From positions 2,542,001 to 2,606,000 of the forward strand of contig NZ_MTZV01000006.1 in NCBI RefSeq assembly GCF_002362315.1: DNA of 64,000 nucleotides, read 5' to 3'. Of the stretch, positions 19,721-28,788 are shown piece after piece. Position numbers and translations under genes: made by a program. Source of the DNA: Paraburkholderia acidicola (lineage in GTDB: Bacteria; Pseudomonadota; Gammaproteobacteria; Burkholderiales; Burkholderiaceae). Below the pieces are notes generated by a model. It was given only the letters and a program-made list of their open reading frames with translations. It was not told the origin of the DNA and did no database searches. The first letter of the stretch is position 1; each line of letters begins with the position of its first letter.

Positions 19721-22164
19721 CAGGCATCTCCCGTGGCTGTGATCAGTTCTTGCGCGGCGGCGGCGTCATCGAGTCCTGCGATCAGGGACAGCAACTCACG
19801 CACGGGTTGGTCCGCGAGCGTCGATGGCCGGACCGCCGTGGTCGCGCGTGAAGACGATGCGCGATCCTCGGCTGGCAGCAGCAAGTCGAGTAGACGGGTA
19901 GCGAGGCTACGGACGGAGGGTGTTTCCAGCGCCAACGTACGAGGTAGCTGTAAACCGCTGGCGCGCTGCAGGTTGTCGTGGAATTCCAGCGCCATCAGCG
20001 AGTCCATGCCCTGCGCCTGCAGGCCCAGCACCGTATCGAGACGCTCGCCTGACGGCAGATGCAGAACGCGCCCGATGATTTCGCCGATCCGCTGTTCAAG
20101 CAGGTGGGTTCGCTGTGAGGCCGGTGCGTCGATTAGCCACTGGCGCCATGGGGCGTGTGCGACAGGCGCCGCGTGCTGTTGAATACGATCGTCGGTATGC
20201 AGGTTCTGCGGTGCCGGGTTGGTCGCTGTGGCTGACTGTTCCGGTTGTGTCGCGAGTTGTTGCTGCGGTTGTTCTTGTTCGGCAGCCGCGAACCAGCAGC
20301 GACGACGGCGCCACGGATAAGCAGGCAAAGCCGTAATGCGCCCCTGCGGGTAGATGCGATCCCAAGCCAGGTCGTGGCCGTGAACGTAAAGCAGCGCGAG
20401 TGCTTGCGCAGGTTCGTTTGCCTGCAGCAAACGGATGCGGTCGGGCAGGCCGGCCGGTGTATCGGCGGTGTGCAGCAGCAGGTCCCAGCGACCCGTGAGT
20501 TTGCTCAGCGCTTCCTTGCCGGCGCCTGCGGGCAGCACCTGGTCGACTGCGAAACGACCGTCGTCGAGCGCGCTGTCGTCGGCGACGATTGCGAGCTTGC
20601 GCGGTCCCGCCGCGGGCCGCTGACCTTGCAACAGCGCGGGGTGGGTTTGCCCGGCTGCGGCTGCACGCAAGGCGGCGACAAGAGTCGCGTGATCGCCATA
20701 GGCGAACAGACGCTGATCGAGATGATCCCGGTGTCGTGCCGCGCTATAGCAGACGTCGTGCAACTGGTCCGGCGCGATGCCGTCGATACGTACCGCATAG
20801 CGTGCGGCAAGCTCGCGCAATGCGTCCGGATGTGCTGCTGAAAGCGGCAACGACCCGCTTTGCGCCGGGTCGATCGCTACGTGGTTGTTAGGCCCGGGTT
20901 GTGCGCTGACCTGTTCGAGAATCACGTGTGCGTTGCTGCCGCCGAAGCCGAAGGCACTGACGCCGATATGTGCGGGTCGACCTTGTGGCGACAGCGGTGT
21001 CATCGACGTGACCACCTGCAGCCCGAGTGCTTCGAGATCGATCTCCGGATTCACGCGCTGGAAATTCAGACTGGCCGGCAAGCGACCTTCGTCCAGTGCC
21101 AGGGCTGCTTTAAGCAATCCGGCCATGCCGGAGGCAGACTCGAGATGGCCGATATTGGTCTTGACCGATCCGACCAGCAGCGGCGATGTCCGCTCGGCCC
21201 GCAACGCATGGGCCAGTGCGTGCGCTTCGATCGGATCGCCTAGCGGCGAACCGGTGCTATGTAATTCCACGGCATCGATGTCGCTGGCCTGCAAGCCCGC
21301 GTCGGCCAGCGCCGCTTCGATCACCGCAACCTGTGCGGGTCCGCTCGGCGCGGTGAGGCCATTGCTGCGGCCGTCCTGATTCGACGCGCTACCGGCAATC
21401 AGGGCGAGGACAGGGTGATGGTCGCGGACGGCGTCGGTTGCGCGTTTGAGCACCACGATTGCTCCACCTTCGCTACGCACGTGACCATCGGCATCGGCGT
21501 CGAAGGTCTTGCAGCGACCGTCGGACGAAAGCATCCGCGCATTGCCGAACACCTCCATGAGATCGCCCGCGAGCAGCAGGTTGACCCCGCCGACAATGGC
21601 AAGATCGATCTCGCCCGCGCGCAACGCGCGTACCGCGAGATGGATCGCGTTGAGCGATGACGAGCAGGCCGTATCGAGCGCGAGGCTCGGACCCACCAGA
21701 TTGAGGACATAGGAAATGCGATTCGCCGCGATGCTAAGCGCATTGCCGGTACCCGAATACAGATCGCGTTTGCCGTCGCCGCCCGCTTGCAGACGACTGT
21801 AGTCGCAGTTGGAGATGCCGACATAGACGCCGGTCTTGCTCTCCGCAAGATCTCTGCGCGGCAGGCCGGCGGCATCGAGTGCTTCTACTGCCAGCTCCAG
21901 CAGCAAGCGCTGTTGCGGATCCATCTGGTCGGCTTCGCGCTGCGCGATGCCAAAGAACTCGGGATCGAAGCGATCTATTTCATTCAGCAGGCCGGCGCGC
22001 TGCACGCCGCGGGCCAACTCCTGGCGCGCGGCCGGTATCGTCGTCACTGCCTCGCGTGCGTCACCTAGCAAACTACGGAATGCGGCCAGATCTTCTGCGC
22101 CTGGAAATCTACAGGCAGCGCCGATTATGGCGATCCGTGAAGGTCCGGATGATGTCAATGACAT
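19720..22164 (-). CDS. Stand-alone ketosynthase-ACP polyketide synthase, first gene of the megasynthase operon
   Basis: An 814-residue type I PKS that opens the operon. KS spans about 9-430 with Cys167 in DTACSSS, His302 and His340 (NIGHLES); the usual EAHGTGT reads ELHSTGS, but the histidine is kept. A post-KS linker follows and then an ACP at about 665-750 (GMDSL, Ser722). There is no AT, KR, DH or loading ligase, so acyl starter and extender must come from other proteins. The start chosen is the ATG at 22164, preceded by GAGG at suitable distance and giving MSLTSSGPSRIAIIGAACRF, the normal KS beginning; an in-frame TTG at 22323 would add 53 unconserved residues. It overlaps the following hybrid by one base. 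It probably elongates a fatty acyl chain before the AMT-containing protein. Confidence 0.9.
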
Positions 22165-23227
22165 ACCTGAGTGCCTCGTTCCGATCGCGCGTAGACAGAC
22201 ATCCACGCAATGTTTTATATGCGGTGGGCATGCGTGGTTTCTGGGAACTGTTTCACACGCAAGCCCTGTTAAAAAACGCCTGAACTCTGGCGATCGGACA
22301 AATGGATTTGCGTAACGAATCAATTGTCAGCGGTGGCAATTAGACGCGGGCCGGCTCGGGATGTCTGCCCCGGAAACGAGGGACATTGCCGCTTAAGCGG
22401 TGACGGTGGTATTTGTCACGGGAATGGGAGTAAACGCGGGTGTACGCTTACGTGTAATTCGCTATTGCTGGAGTGGATTTACCGACGCGCAAGTGGACGC
22501 CGTGAAGAGGGCAGGCGGAGTTAGCGTGACTGGTTGTCGTGGGACAGTGATGCGGACATGCATCGCGCATTTGCGATAAATCGCAGGTTGAGTGGGTTCA
22601 GATAATGTTGTTTTGAATAGCCTGATATCCAGCAACCCGTTTTTGTGTGATCGCGCATCAGAATCGATCAGCATATTTGACATCCGAATGCCATATGCGC
22701 CGGTCATAAGCATTATTCAGTTGATCGAGTGTCATCGCGTGGTCACGCTGTTCAAGCAGGCCGTCCTTTTTTAGAAACTGAGGGTACTCGCTTGCGAAAT
22801 CCGGGGCCCGGCACGCGATTCTGTCCGTCTTCGCATGGCAGCACAGCGAAAAATTTAAATGCGTGTATGCATATAATGCACGATGATCGTACTTGTGCAT
22901 AAGCATGTTTGTAGTGAATCCAGCGACTCTCCACGCCTCACACGATCATCCTCGACACTTCGCACCGCATCGATCTCACTGGAAAAAGGGTTAACCCCGC
23001 TTGGCGTTCCGCCCAAACGATCCTAACGTTGCATACATTGACCGAACGGCTGGACGGTTTATTAATGGCCCGGCCCGGTCGATCAGGCGGATGTGTTCCT
23101 TTCCTTCAGATTACCGATCTCCTCTTCGTCACCGCGCAGCGATCCTGCTCATGTCGACGAAAGCAAAGAACTCGACTCTCCGGCCACAACGGAAATAAAT
23201 AGGATTCCTACATCTGGAGCTACCAAC
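22165..23227. other. Intergenic region between the megasynthase operon and a divergent esterase gene
   Basis: About 1.06 kb with no convincing gene: short open frames here lack codon bias and family resemblance. The sequence is more AT-rich than its flanks, especially 22560-22920. It should hold the operon promoter (leftward) and the esterase promoter (rightward). A perfect TATAAT lies at 22872-22877 but has no good -35 at standard spacing. An imperfect dyad with outer arms ACTG and CAGT (22529-22548) has the 20-bp geometry of a lux box, but only the outer four pairs match. A GGAG before 23228 serves the esterase. Confidence 0.6.
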
Positions 23228-24799
23228 GTGAACAGCTGGATTGAAAGCAATGCCATGCGATTCGCCATCGCATTGGTCGTGGGAGGGTGTGCGCCCGCTT
23301 TCCTGGGTTACGGCAACGCGGACGCTGCCGGATCGCTGGCGGCGCTGGCGGCGCCGGCAGCGTTGAAACCGGTCGACTACGTGACACAGTGCGCGAAAAT
23401 CAACGGCCAGCAATTCAATGGCATTACGGTGACAGCCAGTTTGCGCATCGCTACTGCAGGTGGGAACCCCGCCTATTGCAAGGTATCCGCAACAGGGGCC
23501 GCGAATACCCAGCTCGACATCGAGGTCGATCTTCCCGACAACTGGTCGAACCGGTTGCTGCACCAGGGCGGGGGTGGTTTCGATGGAAGCATTCCAACTG
23601 TCGAAGCGACCTCCGCACAGTTCCCGTTGATCAAACCGCTGGCACGCGGGATTGCCTATACCGCATCGAATGGCGGCAATCGCACCGGCAATCCTGCGGA
23701 GCTGCTGACGAATGCAACCGAGCTACAGGACTACGCGTATGCATCGACGGGCATCACGGTTCATTTCGCCAAGGCAGTGATTCGCGCGTTTTATGGTTCG
23801 GCGCCGCGATATACGTACTTCAACGGTGCGTCGAACGGTGGCCGCGAAGCCTATCTTGCCGCGCAGAATCTGGCGGGCGATTACGACGGCATCATCGCTG
23901 GCGATGAGAGCATGAACATGGGCACTCAGGTCGCGGCGATGCTGCATACGGCAACGCTTGCGGGTTCCCCTGCCATGCCATCGAGTGCGCAATGGACAGC
24001 CGCCTATGGTGCGGCAGTCGCGCAATGCGGCAACGCCAATGGCGTGATCCTGAATCCGGCTGCCTGCACCTTCGGTCCTGTCGCGTTGCAGTGTGGTGCG
24101 TCGGGTGCGCCTGCGGCAACGTGTCTTTCGCCGGCACAAGTACAGACCGTGCAGCGTTTGCTTGCTCCCTTATCGACAAGCAACGGTCAGCTCCTTTTTG
24201 CCGGCTATAACTGGGCGGATTTCGGCTCCATGTTCGGTGTCGGTGGATACGGCGGACTGGGTGGCGGCTTTGCGGCGATCGGAACCGGCAACGTGGAGTG
24301 GTTGTTTCCGCCGACGGTACCTGGCAGCCTGCAGGCGAACTTCAATGTCGACGCGTCTTATCCGGTCATCGCGGCAGGGCTGCAAAACATTGGCGCGGAT
24401 CACCACCTGCCGGCCATCGCGCAATATCTGATGGCGGGTAAAAAGATGATCTCGTTTAACGGCGCCGCCGATCCGTTGATTTCACCGCGCGACCATCTGC
24501 GCAACTGGAAAACCGTTGTACAGCTTGCTGGTTTTGCCGGGAGCAATGCGCGCTTCTATCTGGAGCCGGGCGTGGGACACGTGCTCGGCGGCAACGGTCC
24601 TGATCAGACCGACTATCTGGGCGCAATGATTGCGTGGGTCGAGTACGAGATCTCGCCGGGGCAATTGCTGCTCGTGAAATTCGATGCCAATGGCAAGGTG
24701 ACGTCGTCGCTGCCGGACTGCCCGTATCCGTTCGTGCCGCACTATCTGGGCGCTGGTGATGTGAACGCGGCGTCCAGCTATATCTGTGTGCCGGGATAA
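23228..24799 (+). CDS. Tannase/feruloyl esterase family protein, exported
   Basis: Start GTG at 23228 with GGAG eight bases upstream; 523 residues. An N-terminal hydrophobic stretch ending near YGNADAAG is a probable signal peptide, so the enzyme should act in the periplasm or outside. The tannase-family alpha/beta-hydrolase pattern is visible: the nucleophile block YFNGASNGGREAY followed by DYDGIIAG, an acid block FNGAADPLISPRD, and a histidine block EPGVGHVLGG. Family members usually carry cysteines next to the catalytic Ser and His (CS-D-HC motif, GCSxGG and GHC) joined in a disulfide. Here both are replaced, by Ala and Val. Substrate is probably an aromatic carboxylic ester, fitting a strain that also has the pca pathway, but this is inference. 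It is monocistronic. Confidence 0.85.
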   Translation: MNSWIESNAMRFAIALVVGGCAPAFLGYGNADAAGSLAALAAPAALKPVDYVTQCAKINGQQFNGITVTASLRIATAGGNPAYCKVSATGAANTQLDIEVDLPDNWSNRLLHQGGGGFDGSIPTVEATSAQFPLIKPLARGIAYTASNGGNRTGNPAELLTNATELQDYAYASTGITVHFAKAVIRAFYGSAPRYTYFNGASNGGREAYLAAQNLAGDYDGIIAGDESMNMGTQVAAMLHTATLAGSPAMPSSAQWTAAYGAAVAQCGNANGVILNPAACTFGPVALQCGASGAPAATCLSPAQVQTVQRLLAPLSTSNGQLLFAGYNWADFGSMFGVGGYGGLGGGFAAIGTGNVEWLFPPTVPGSLQANFNVDASYPVIAAGLQNIGADHHLPAIAQYLMAGKKMISFNGAADPLISPRDHLRNWKTVVQLAGFAGSNARFYLEPGVGHVLGGNGPDQTDYLGAMIAWVEYEISPGQLLLVKFDANGKVTSSLPDCPYPFVPHYLGAGDVNAASSYICVPG

Positions 24800-25000
24800 A
24801 CGGGCGCGGCGGTCATGGTCCAACGAGCCTTTAAGCAGGAGGTGGTGTGCTTTGAGAGGTTCCGCGGACCGGACTGGATCTTCCGTTTGACGCAAAAGGC
24901 AGCGGGAGACCGGAATATGCCGGGAGTCGGCGAAGTCTTCAGTGAGGTTTGAGTTTTGGTGACGCCTGCGTGGATCATGGATGGGGTTGGCCAGAATGAC

Positions 25001-25053
25001 TTGCCTGGATAGTCATTTTTGCTATGATTGTGACTATGGACAAATGACCATAG
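25001..25053 (+). promoter_or_regulatory. Promoter and operator of the toxin-antitoxin operon
   Basis: TTGCCT (25001-25006) and TATGAT (25023-25028) are 16 bp apart, a good sigma-70 promoter directly before the antitoxin gene. Two dyads overlap it: ATAGTCA (25009-25015) with TGACTAT (25031-25037), and CTATGG-N8-CCATAG (25034-25053). Overlapping dyads at this place fit autorepression by the antitoxin-toxin complex. Binding itself is inferred. Confidence 0.6.
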
Positions 25054-25060
25054 GCAAATC

Positions 25061-25297
25061 ATGAATGACAATCAGGTTTCCAAATCCGAATTCAAGGCGA
25101 GAGCGCTTGAATTCTTCCGGCAAATCGAGTCATCGGGCGAAAGTATCATCGTGACTGATCACGGCAAGCCCGTGCTCGAAGTCAGGCCGTTCGGCGGCAT
25201 CGAGCGCAATCCGCTTGATGTGCTACGGGGTTCGGTTGTGCGGTACGACAATCCGACCGATCCGGTCGCGGAAGGTGATTGGGAGGCAGCGCAGTGA
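25061..25297 (+). CDS. Phd/YefM-type antitoxin
   Basis: 78 residues beginning MNDNQVSKSEFKARALEFF, with the Phd/YefM N-terminal DNA-binding fold (VSKSEFKARALEFFRQI then ESIIVTDHGKPVLEV). This family binds its own promoter and neutralises the partner toxin through the C-terminal part. The gene is preceded by a clear promoter and dyads and overlaps the toxin start by 4 bp (GTGA), the usual coupled order of antitoxin then toxin. The tail (NPTDPVAEGDWEAAQ) is acidic, as expected for the toxin-binding end. Confidence 0.88.
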   Translation: MNDNQVSKSEFKARALEFFRQIESSGESIIVTDHGKPVLEVRPFGGIERNPLDVLRGSVVRYDNPTDPVAEGDWEAAQ

Positions 25298-25689
25298 TCG
25301 TGCTGGATACGCATGCGCTGGTGTGGTGGGTGACGGCTGACCCGACGCTAAGCAAGAAGGCCAGGACCGCTATTGATCGGGAACTTGCCGGAGGCGAGAT
25401 CATCGTTTCGGCAATCTCGGCTTGGGAGATCGCCATGCTCGTCGATCGGGAGAGGCTGGTCCTGTCGATGGACGTGGGGAGTTGGCTCGCAACGGTATCT
25501 GCCATCGAAGCCGTGCGCTTCATTTCGATCGATCCTGAAACGGCAGTCAAGTCGGTCGAGTTACCGGGCGAGTTTCACAAAGACCCCGCTGACCGGATGA
25601 TCGTTGCGCTCGCACGTAAGTTTTCAGTTCCGCTTGTGACCAAAGACGAAAAAATACGGGCCTACGCCCATGTCAAAACGATCTGGTAA
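25294..25689 (+). CDS. vapC: PIN-domain toxin, VapC type
   Basis: 131 residues from GTG at 25294, overlapping the antitoxin stop as GTGA. The PIN-domain acidic quartet is visible: Asp5 (VLDTHALVWW), Glu45 (SAWEIAML), Asp100 (DPADRMIVA) and Asp118 (LVTKDEKI). PIN toxins are Mg-dependent ribonucleases that cut tRNA or rRNA; the exact target cannot be read from sequence. It pairs with the Phd-type antitoxin directly upstream, so the pair is a Phd-VapC hybrid type II system. It lies as a small island between the esterase and the EgtB-like gene. No mobile element is visible at the edges. Confidence 0.88.
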   Translation: MIVLDTHALVWWVTADPTLSKKARTAIDRELAGGEIIVSAISAWEIAMLVDRERLVLSMDVGSWLATVSAIEAVRFISIDPETAVKSVELPGEFHKDPADRMIVALARKFSVPLVTKDEKIRAYAHVKTIW

Positions 25690-25748
25690 CAGGAAAACGA
25701 TGGAAGCAAGATGTCTGGTTTCAACTTCGCCTTTCCGTGAACGCTTCC

Positions 25749-27068
25749 TCAATTCCGCACACACCGAAACCCCGCATAAACATGCTGATAATGCGCCTGA
25801 AACCAGTTGCGGAACGACGGTCTCAGCATCGATAGCGCGGTGCGCGCCGAACCGCCTTTAAGCACGTAATGCTGTCCATCGAAGAAATTCGCCGAGTAGC
25901 CGAGATAGAACGGAAACGCCTCGAAGCCCGGTAGCGCGTCGAACTGCGTCGAGGTCCATTCCCAGCCGTTGCCGAACTGGCCTTCAACACCGAATGCACT
26001 GACGTTGTCGGGATGGGCATCGACCGGCTGCGGGTTCCAGTTGCGAAAATCGAAATTACCCGAGACGCCTTGCGGCGCACCGTGCGCGGCGCGTTGCCAT
26101 TGCGCCTCGGTGGGCAGTGACTTACCGGCCCAGCGCGCGTACGCACTCGCTTCCGCGTGGCTGACATAGACCGGCCAGTCGAGCGGCAACGCAATATCGT
26201 CGAACATCGTGTGTAGCGTCCATGCTTTGCCATCGCCGCTGTCGTGATTGCTACGCGACCAGACCACCGGATGTTCGATCTGTTCCGCTTCCCGCCATGC
26301 CCAGTCCGCGTCGTTCCACCATGTACGCTCGCGATAACCCCCCGCATCGATGAAGTCGCGATACTCGCCGTTCGTCACCATATACCGGTCGATCTCGAAC
26401 GCCGGCACATCCACGCGCAACTCGCCGAATTCGTTGTCCCAGCCGAACTGTCCGCTTTCCTTCGTGATGCCGAGCACGGTCGGTCCCGCGGGCACGCTCA
26501 TCATCGCCGGCGCGGTGAGTGCGCGCACGGCATCGTGTGCCTGAGCCGACGATACGCCCCCGCTGGGGAGTGGCGCGATCTTCTGCGCAAGCGGCAACTG
26601 ATGCAGCATGTACGCGAGCGTTTCCGCATGCATCAACCGGTGCTCGATGGCGACGTTCAGCAGTTGTGCGGGCGAACCGGTCGCCATGCCGTTCTGCTCG
26701 AAATCGATGGTGGCGAGCGCCTGATCGATCTGCGTGCGGGCGCGTTCTGCGTAGTCGCGCACGACGTCGCGTGTGGGCCAGTCGGCGGGCTGATCGGTGG
26801 GGAAGCCTTCATCGACGGGGTCGATGCCGAACGCGAACAGCGCGTCGAGCGACGGCGCGAAGGCGGGCAGGGCGCACAGGCGTTCGGCGAACAGATTGCG
26901 GTCGAACGCTTCGAGGTGGCCGACATAGAACACGATGCGATGACGCTCGCGAATCGGTCGGTCGTAGAGGAATTCGGGTTTGACGACGGCAAACAGCGCG
27001 TCGGTCACGTTACGGGCTTCGATCAGGCGTTGGATGAGCGGATGCTGGACGGCAAGGTCGCGTTTCAT
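25749..27068 (-). CDS. EgtB/SenA-like non-haem iron sulfoxide synthase family protein (DinB + FGE-sulfatase domains)
   Basis: 439 residues from ATG at 27068 (GGAG upstream). The N-terminal half is a DinB-like helical domain with His51 in YVGHLEAF and the HxxxHxE motif (His143, His147, Glu149), the iron-binding pattern of EgtB. The C-terminal half is an FGE-sulfatase domain (VPAGPTVLG, FGWDNEFGELRVDVPAFEIDRYMVTNGEY, ending YAGFRCVRN). EgtB joins a thiol to hercynine in ergothioneine synthesis; SenA does the matching step with a selenosugar. Neither the hercynine methyltransferase EgtD nor SenB/SelD is next to it, so substrate is open. An extended frame upstream (to 27173) lacks support. It lies downstream of a universal stress protein gene in the same direction, with a hairpin between. 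Confidence 0.8.
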   Translation of the reverse strand: MKRDLAVQHPLIQRLIEARNVTDALFAVVKPEFLYDRPIRERHRIVFYVGHLEAFDRNLFAERLCALPAFAPSLDALFAFGIDPVDEGFPTDQPADWPTRDVVRDYAERARTQIDQALATIDFEQNGMATGSPAQLLNVAIEHRLMHAETLAYMLHQLPLAQKIAPLPSGGVSSAQAHDAVRALTAPAMMSVPAGPTVLGITKESGQFGWDNEFGELRVDVPAFEIDRYMVTNGEYRDFIDAGGYRERTWWNDADWAWREAEQIEHPVVWSRSNHDSGDGKAWTLHTMFDDIALPLDWPVYVSHAEASAYARWAGKSLPTEAQWQRAAHGAPQGVSGNFDFRNWNPQPVDAHPDNVSAFGVEGQFGNGWEWTSTQFDALPGFEAFPFYLGYSANFFDGQHYVLKGGSARTALSMLRPSFRNWFQAHYQHVYAGFRCVRN

Positions 27069-27140
27069 GTCGCCGGGTCTCCTTGCGGGGGGACGGTTTG
27101 CAACTTTACCTTTTTTGCAGAAGGCGTGCCTGGGTGCGAT

Positions 27141-27170
27141 GCCGCGCTCGAGCGTTCGCACGAGCGCGGC
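27141..27170 (-). terminator. Hairpin after the universal stress protein gene
   Basis: A perfect 10-bp stem (GCCGCGCTCG and CGAGCGCGGC) closes a 10-nt loop in the gap between two leftward genes. No U-tract follows directly, so it is a candidate attenuating or Rho-assisted terminator and not a textbook intrinsic one. Confidence 0.4.
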
Positions 27171-27211
27171 CACTATGTCGATCTGTCCAGGCTTTTGAAA
27201 TTCTGACAGGG

Positions 27212-27682
27212 TCAGGCTGTCTTGTCGTCGTCATGCCCCGCCGCTGCCGGGACCAGCAGTACCGGCAATGTGGCCTGCCGCACACAACGCTCCGCGACGC
27301 TGCCGAGTATCAGCCGCTGGAAGCCACGCCGGCCATGTGTGCCCATCACGAGCAGGTCGGCGTGAAAGGCCGCGGCGCCTTTCAGCACGAGCGTGGGGAC
27401 ATCGTCGAGCGAGGAAGCGTCGGCGGTGACGAGTTCGCCGGCAACGCCGTGTGCGCGCATGACCTGCGCGAGCTCGGCGGCGAGTTCCTTGCCCTGTGCG
27501 ATCAACTGGTTGTGCAGTATCGACGGATCGTAGCCCGGCGCCTCGAAGTACATCGGTGTGTTCTCGATCACGTAGAACGGTTGCAGTACCGCGCCCGGTG
27601 TACTCGCCAGCGCGAGCGCTGCATCGAATGCGCGGCGCGAAGTAGGGCTGCCGTCGACGGCTACGAGGATGCGTGTGTACAT
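27212..27682 (-). CDS. Universal stress protein, UspA family
   Basis: 156 residues, MYTRILVAVDGSPTSRRAFD at the N terminus and the nucleotide-binding signature GTHGRRGFQRLILGSVAE (G-x2-G-x9-G-S) near the C terminus, so it is of the ATP-binding Usp type. Length is normal for a single Usp domain. Start at the ATG at 27682; upstream in-frame residues are not family-like. It is divergent from the GntR gene at 27972 and shares a 289-bp regulatory gap with it. A role in stress survival is inferred from the family. Confidence 0.9.
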   Translation of the reverse strand: MYTRILVAVDGSPTSRRAFDAALALASTPGAVLQPFYVIENTPMYFEAPGYDPSILHNQLIAQGKELAAELAQVMRAHGVAGELVTADASSLDDVPTLVLKGAAAFHADLLVMGTHGRRGFQRLILGSVAERCVRQATLPVLLVPAAAGHDDDKTA

Positions 27683-27971
27683 GGAAGACTCCGCGTCGAA
27701 AGAGAGGGAAGCTGAAAATCCGCAGACGTTTCCAGCGTGGTGCGGCACGAATATCAGCTTAGATGATTGCCGGCGGGCGCGCAGCGTGCAGCGCATGGGA
27801 TGTCAAACGTTTGCCTGGCAAATTTTCCAGTGACCCTGCGGCGCCGCGAAGGCCTGCTGTGACTGGTTTTGGCACATATCGACAGCACTAACTGAAGCAG
27901 TTCTCGACGGGAAACCGGGTAGATTTGCCTTACAATCCAAACCTATTCAGACAAGCTGATTCCCGTCGACG
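27683..27971. promoter_or_regulatory. Divergent regulatory gap between the Usp gene and the GntR gene
   Basis: 289 bp without coding signs. A TACAAT box at 27931-27936 is suitably placed for the rightward GntR gene, though its -35 is poor. No clear dyad or riboswitch was seen. Confidence 0.35.
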
Positions 27972-28661
27972 ATGAACGAGCGCAAATCGTTGGGCCTGCC
28001 CGACAAGATTTACAGCGACATCCTCAGTCGTATTCTCGAAGGCGAATACAAGGAGGGTGGCCGTCTGCCCACCGAGCACGCGCTGGCCGAACGTTTCGAC
28101 ACCTCCCGGCCGACCGTGCGCGAAGCACTGGCGCGGCTGCGCGCCGACGGCATCATCGTGACGCGGCACGGTTCGGGGACGACCGTCGCGCGGCGCCCCG
28201 ATCCGGACGTGCGTCGCTTTGCACCGCTCGAAACGCTGTCCGACATCCGCCGTTGCTACGAATTTCGCATCGTCACCGAGGCGGGCGCGGCGGCGCTCGC
28301 TGCCCAGCAGGCGGACACCGACGATATCGCGGCGATCCAGCACGCGTGGGACGAACTCGAGCGGATCGTCGAAACCCAGGGCATCGGCGCCAAGGACGAT
28401 TTCTCTTTTCATCTGGCCGTGGCCCGTGCATCGAAGAATCCGTTTTTCATCACCGTGATGTCGTTTATCGAAGAGCAGATCGTGTTCAGCATGAACCTGT
28501 CGCGCAACCTGTCGCTGGTGAAAACCGTCGAGCGGCAGCGGCTCGTACAGGCCGAGCATCTCGCGGTGCTCGATGCGATCCGTAGCAGGGATGCCGTCGC
28601 GGCGGGCCACGCGATGCGCGTCCACCTCGAAAACGCACGCGACAGGATGTTCGGCTCGTAG
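27972..28661 (+). CDS. GntR-family transcriptional regulator, FadR/FCD subfamily
   Basis: 229 residues. The winged helix is N-terminal (LPDKIYSDILSRILEGEY, then LPTEHALAERFDTSRPTVRE and DGIIVTRHGSGTTVA). The C-terminal all-helical FCD ligand domain shows its metal-site pattern, Asp and His in DDFSFHLAVA and later histidines in GHAMRVHLENA. Such regulators usually repress organic-acid or sugar-acid genes and bind TNGTNNNACNA sites. Exactly such sites lie before the sugar-acid operon at 33670, about 5 kb away, but a direct link is only inferred. The next gene, an MFS exporter, is 127 bp downstream in the same direction and could be co-transcribed. Confidence 0.9.
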   Translation: MNERKSLGLPDKIYSDILSRILEGEYKEGGRLPTEHALAERFDTSRPTVREALARLRADGIIVTRHGSGTTVARRPDPDVRRFAPLETLSDIRRCYEFRIVTEAGAAALAAQQADTDDIAAIQHAWDELERIVETQGIGAKDDFSFHLAVARASKNPFFITVMSFIEEQIVFSMNLSRNLSLVKTVERQRLVQAEHLAVLDAIRSRDAVAAGHAMRVHLENARDRMFGS

Positions 28662-28788
28662 CCGCGCGTCCTTCCTGCGCGCGCTGGGCCGCGAGGCTGT
28701 CGGTAGCGCATCCGGTGTCTGCCTCTCCCAAGCTTGACCCACCTTCCGTTTTTATCCGTTCTCGCGCTTCGCGCCAGGTTTGTCCCCC

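Noticed and set aside
22529..22548. Possible lux box before the megasynthase operon (ACTG-N12-CAGT)
   Set aside because: Only the outer four pairs match; several such matches are expected by chance in a gap this long.
22324..22934. Short frames of 60-83 codons in the intergenic region
   Set aside because: They lack ribosome-binding sites, codon bias and recognisable motifs.
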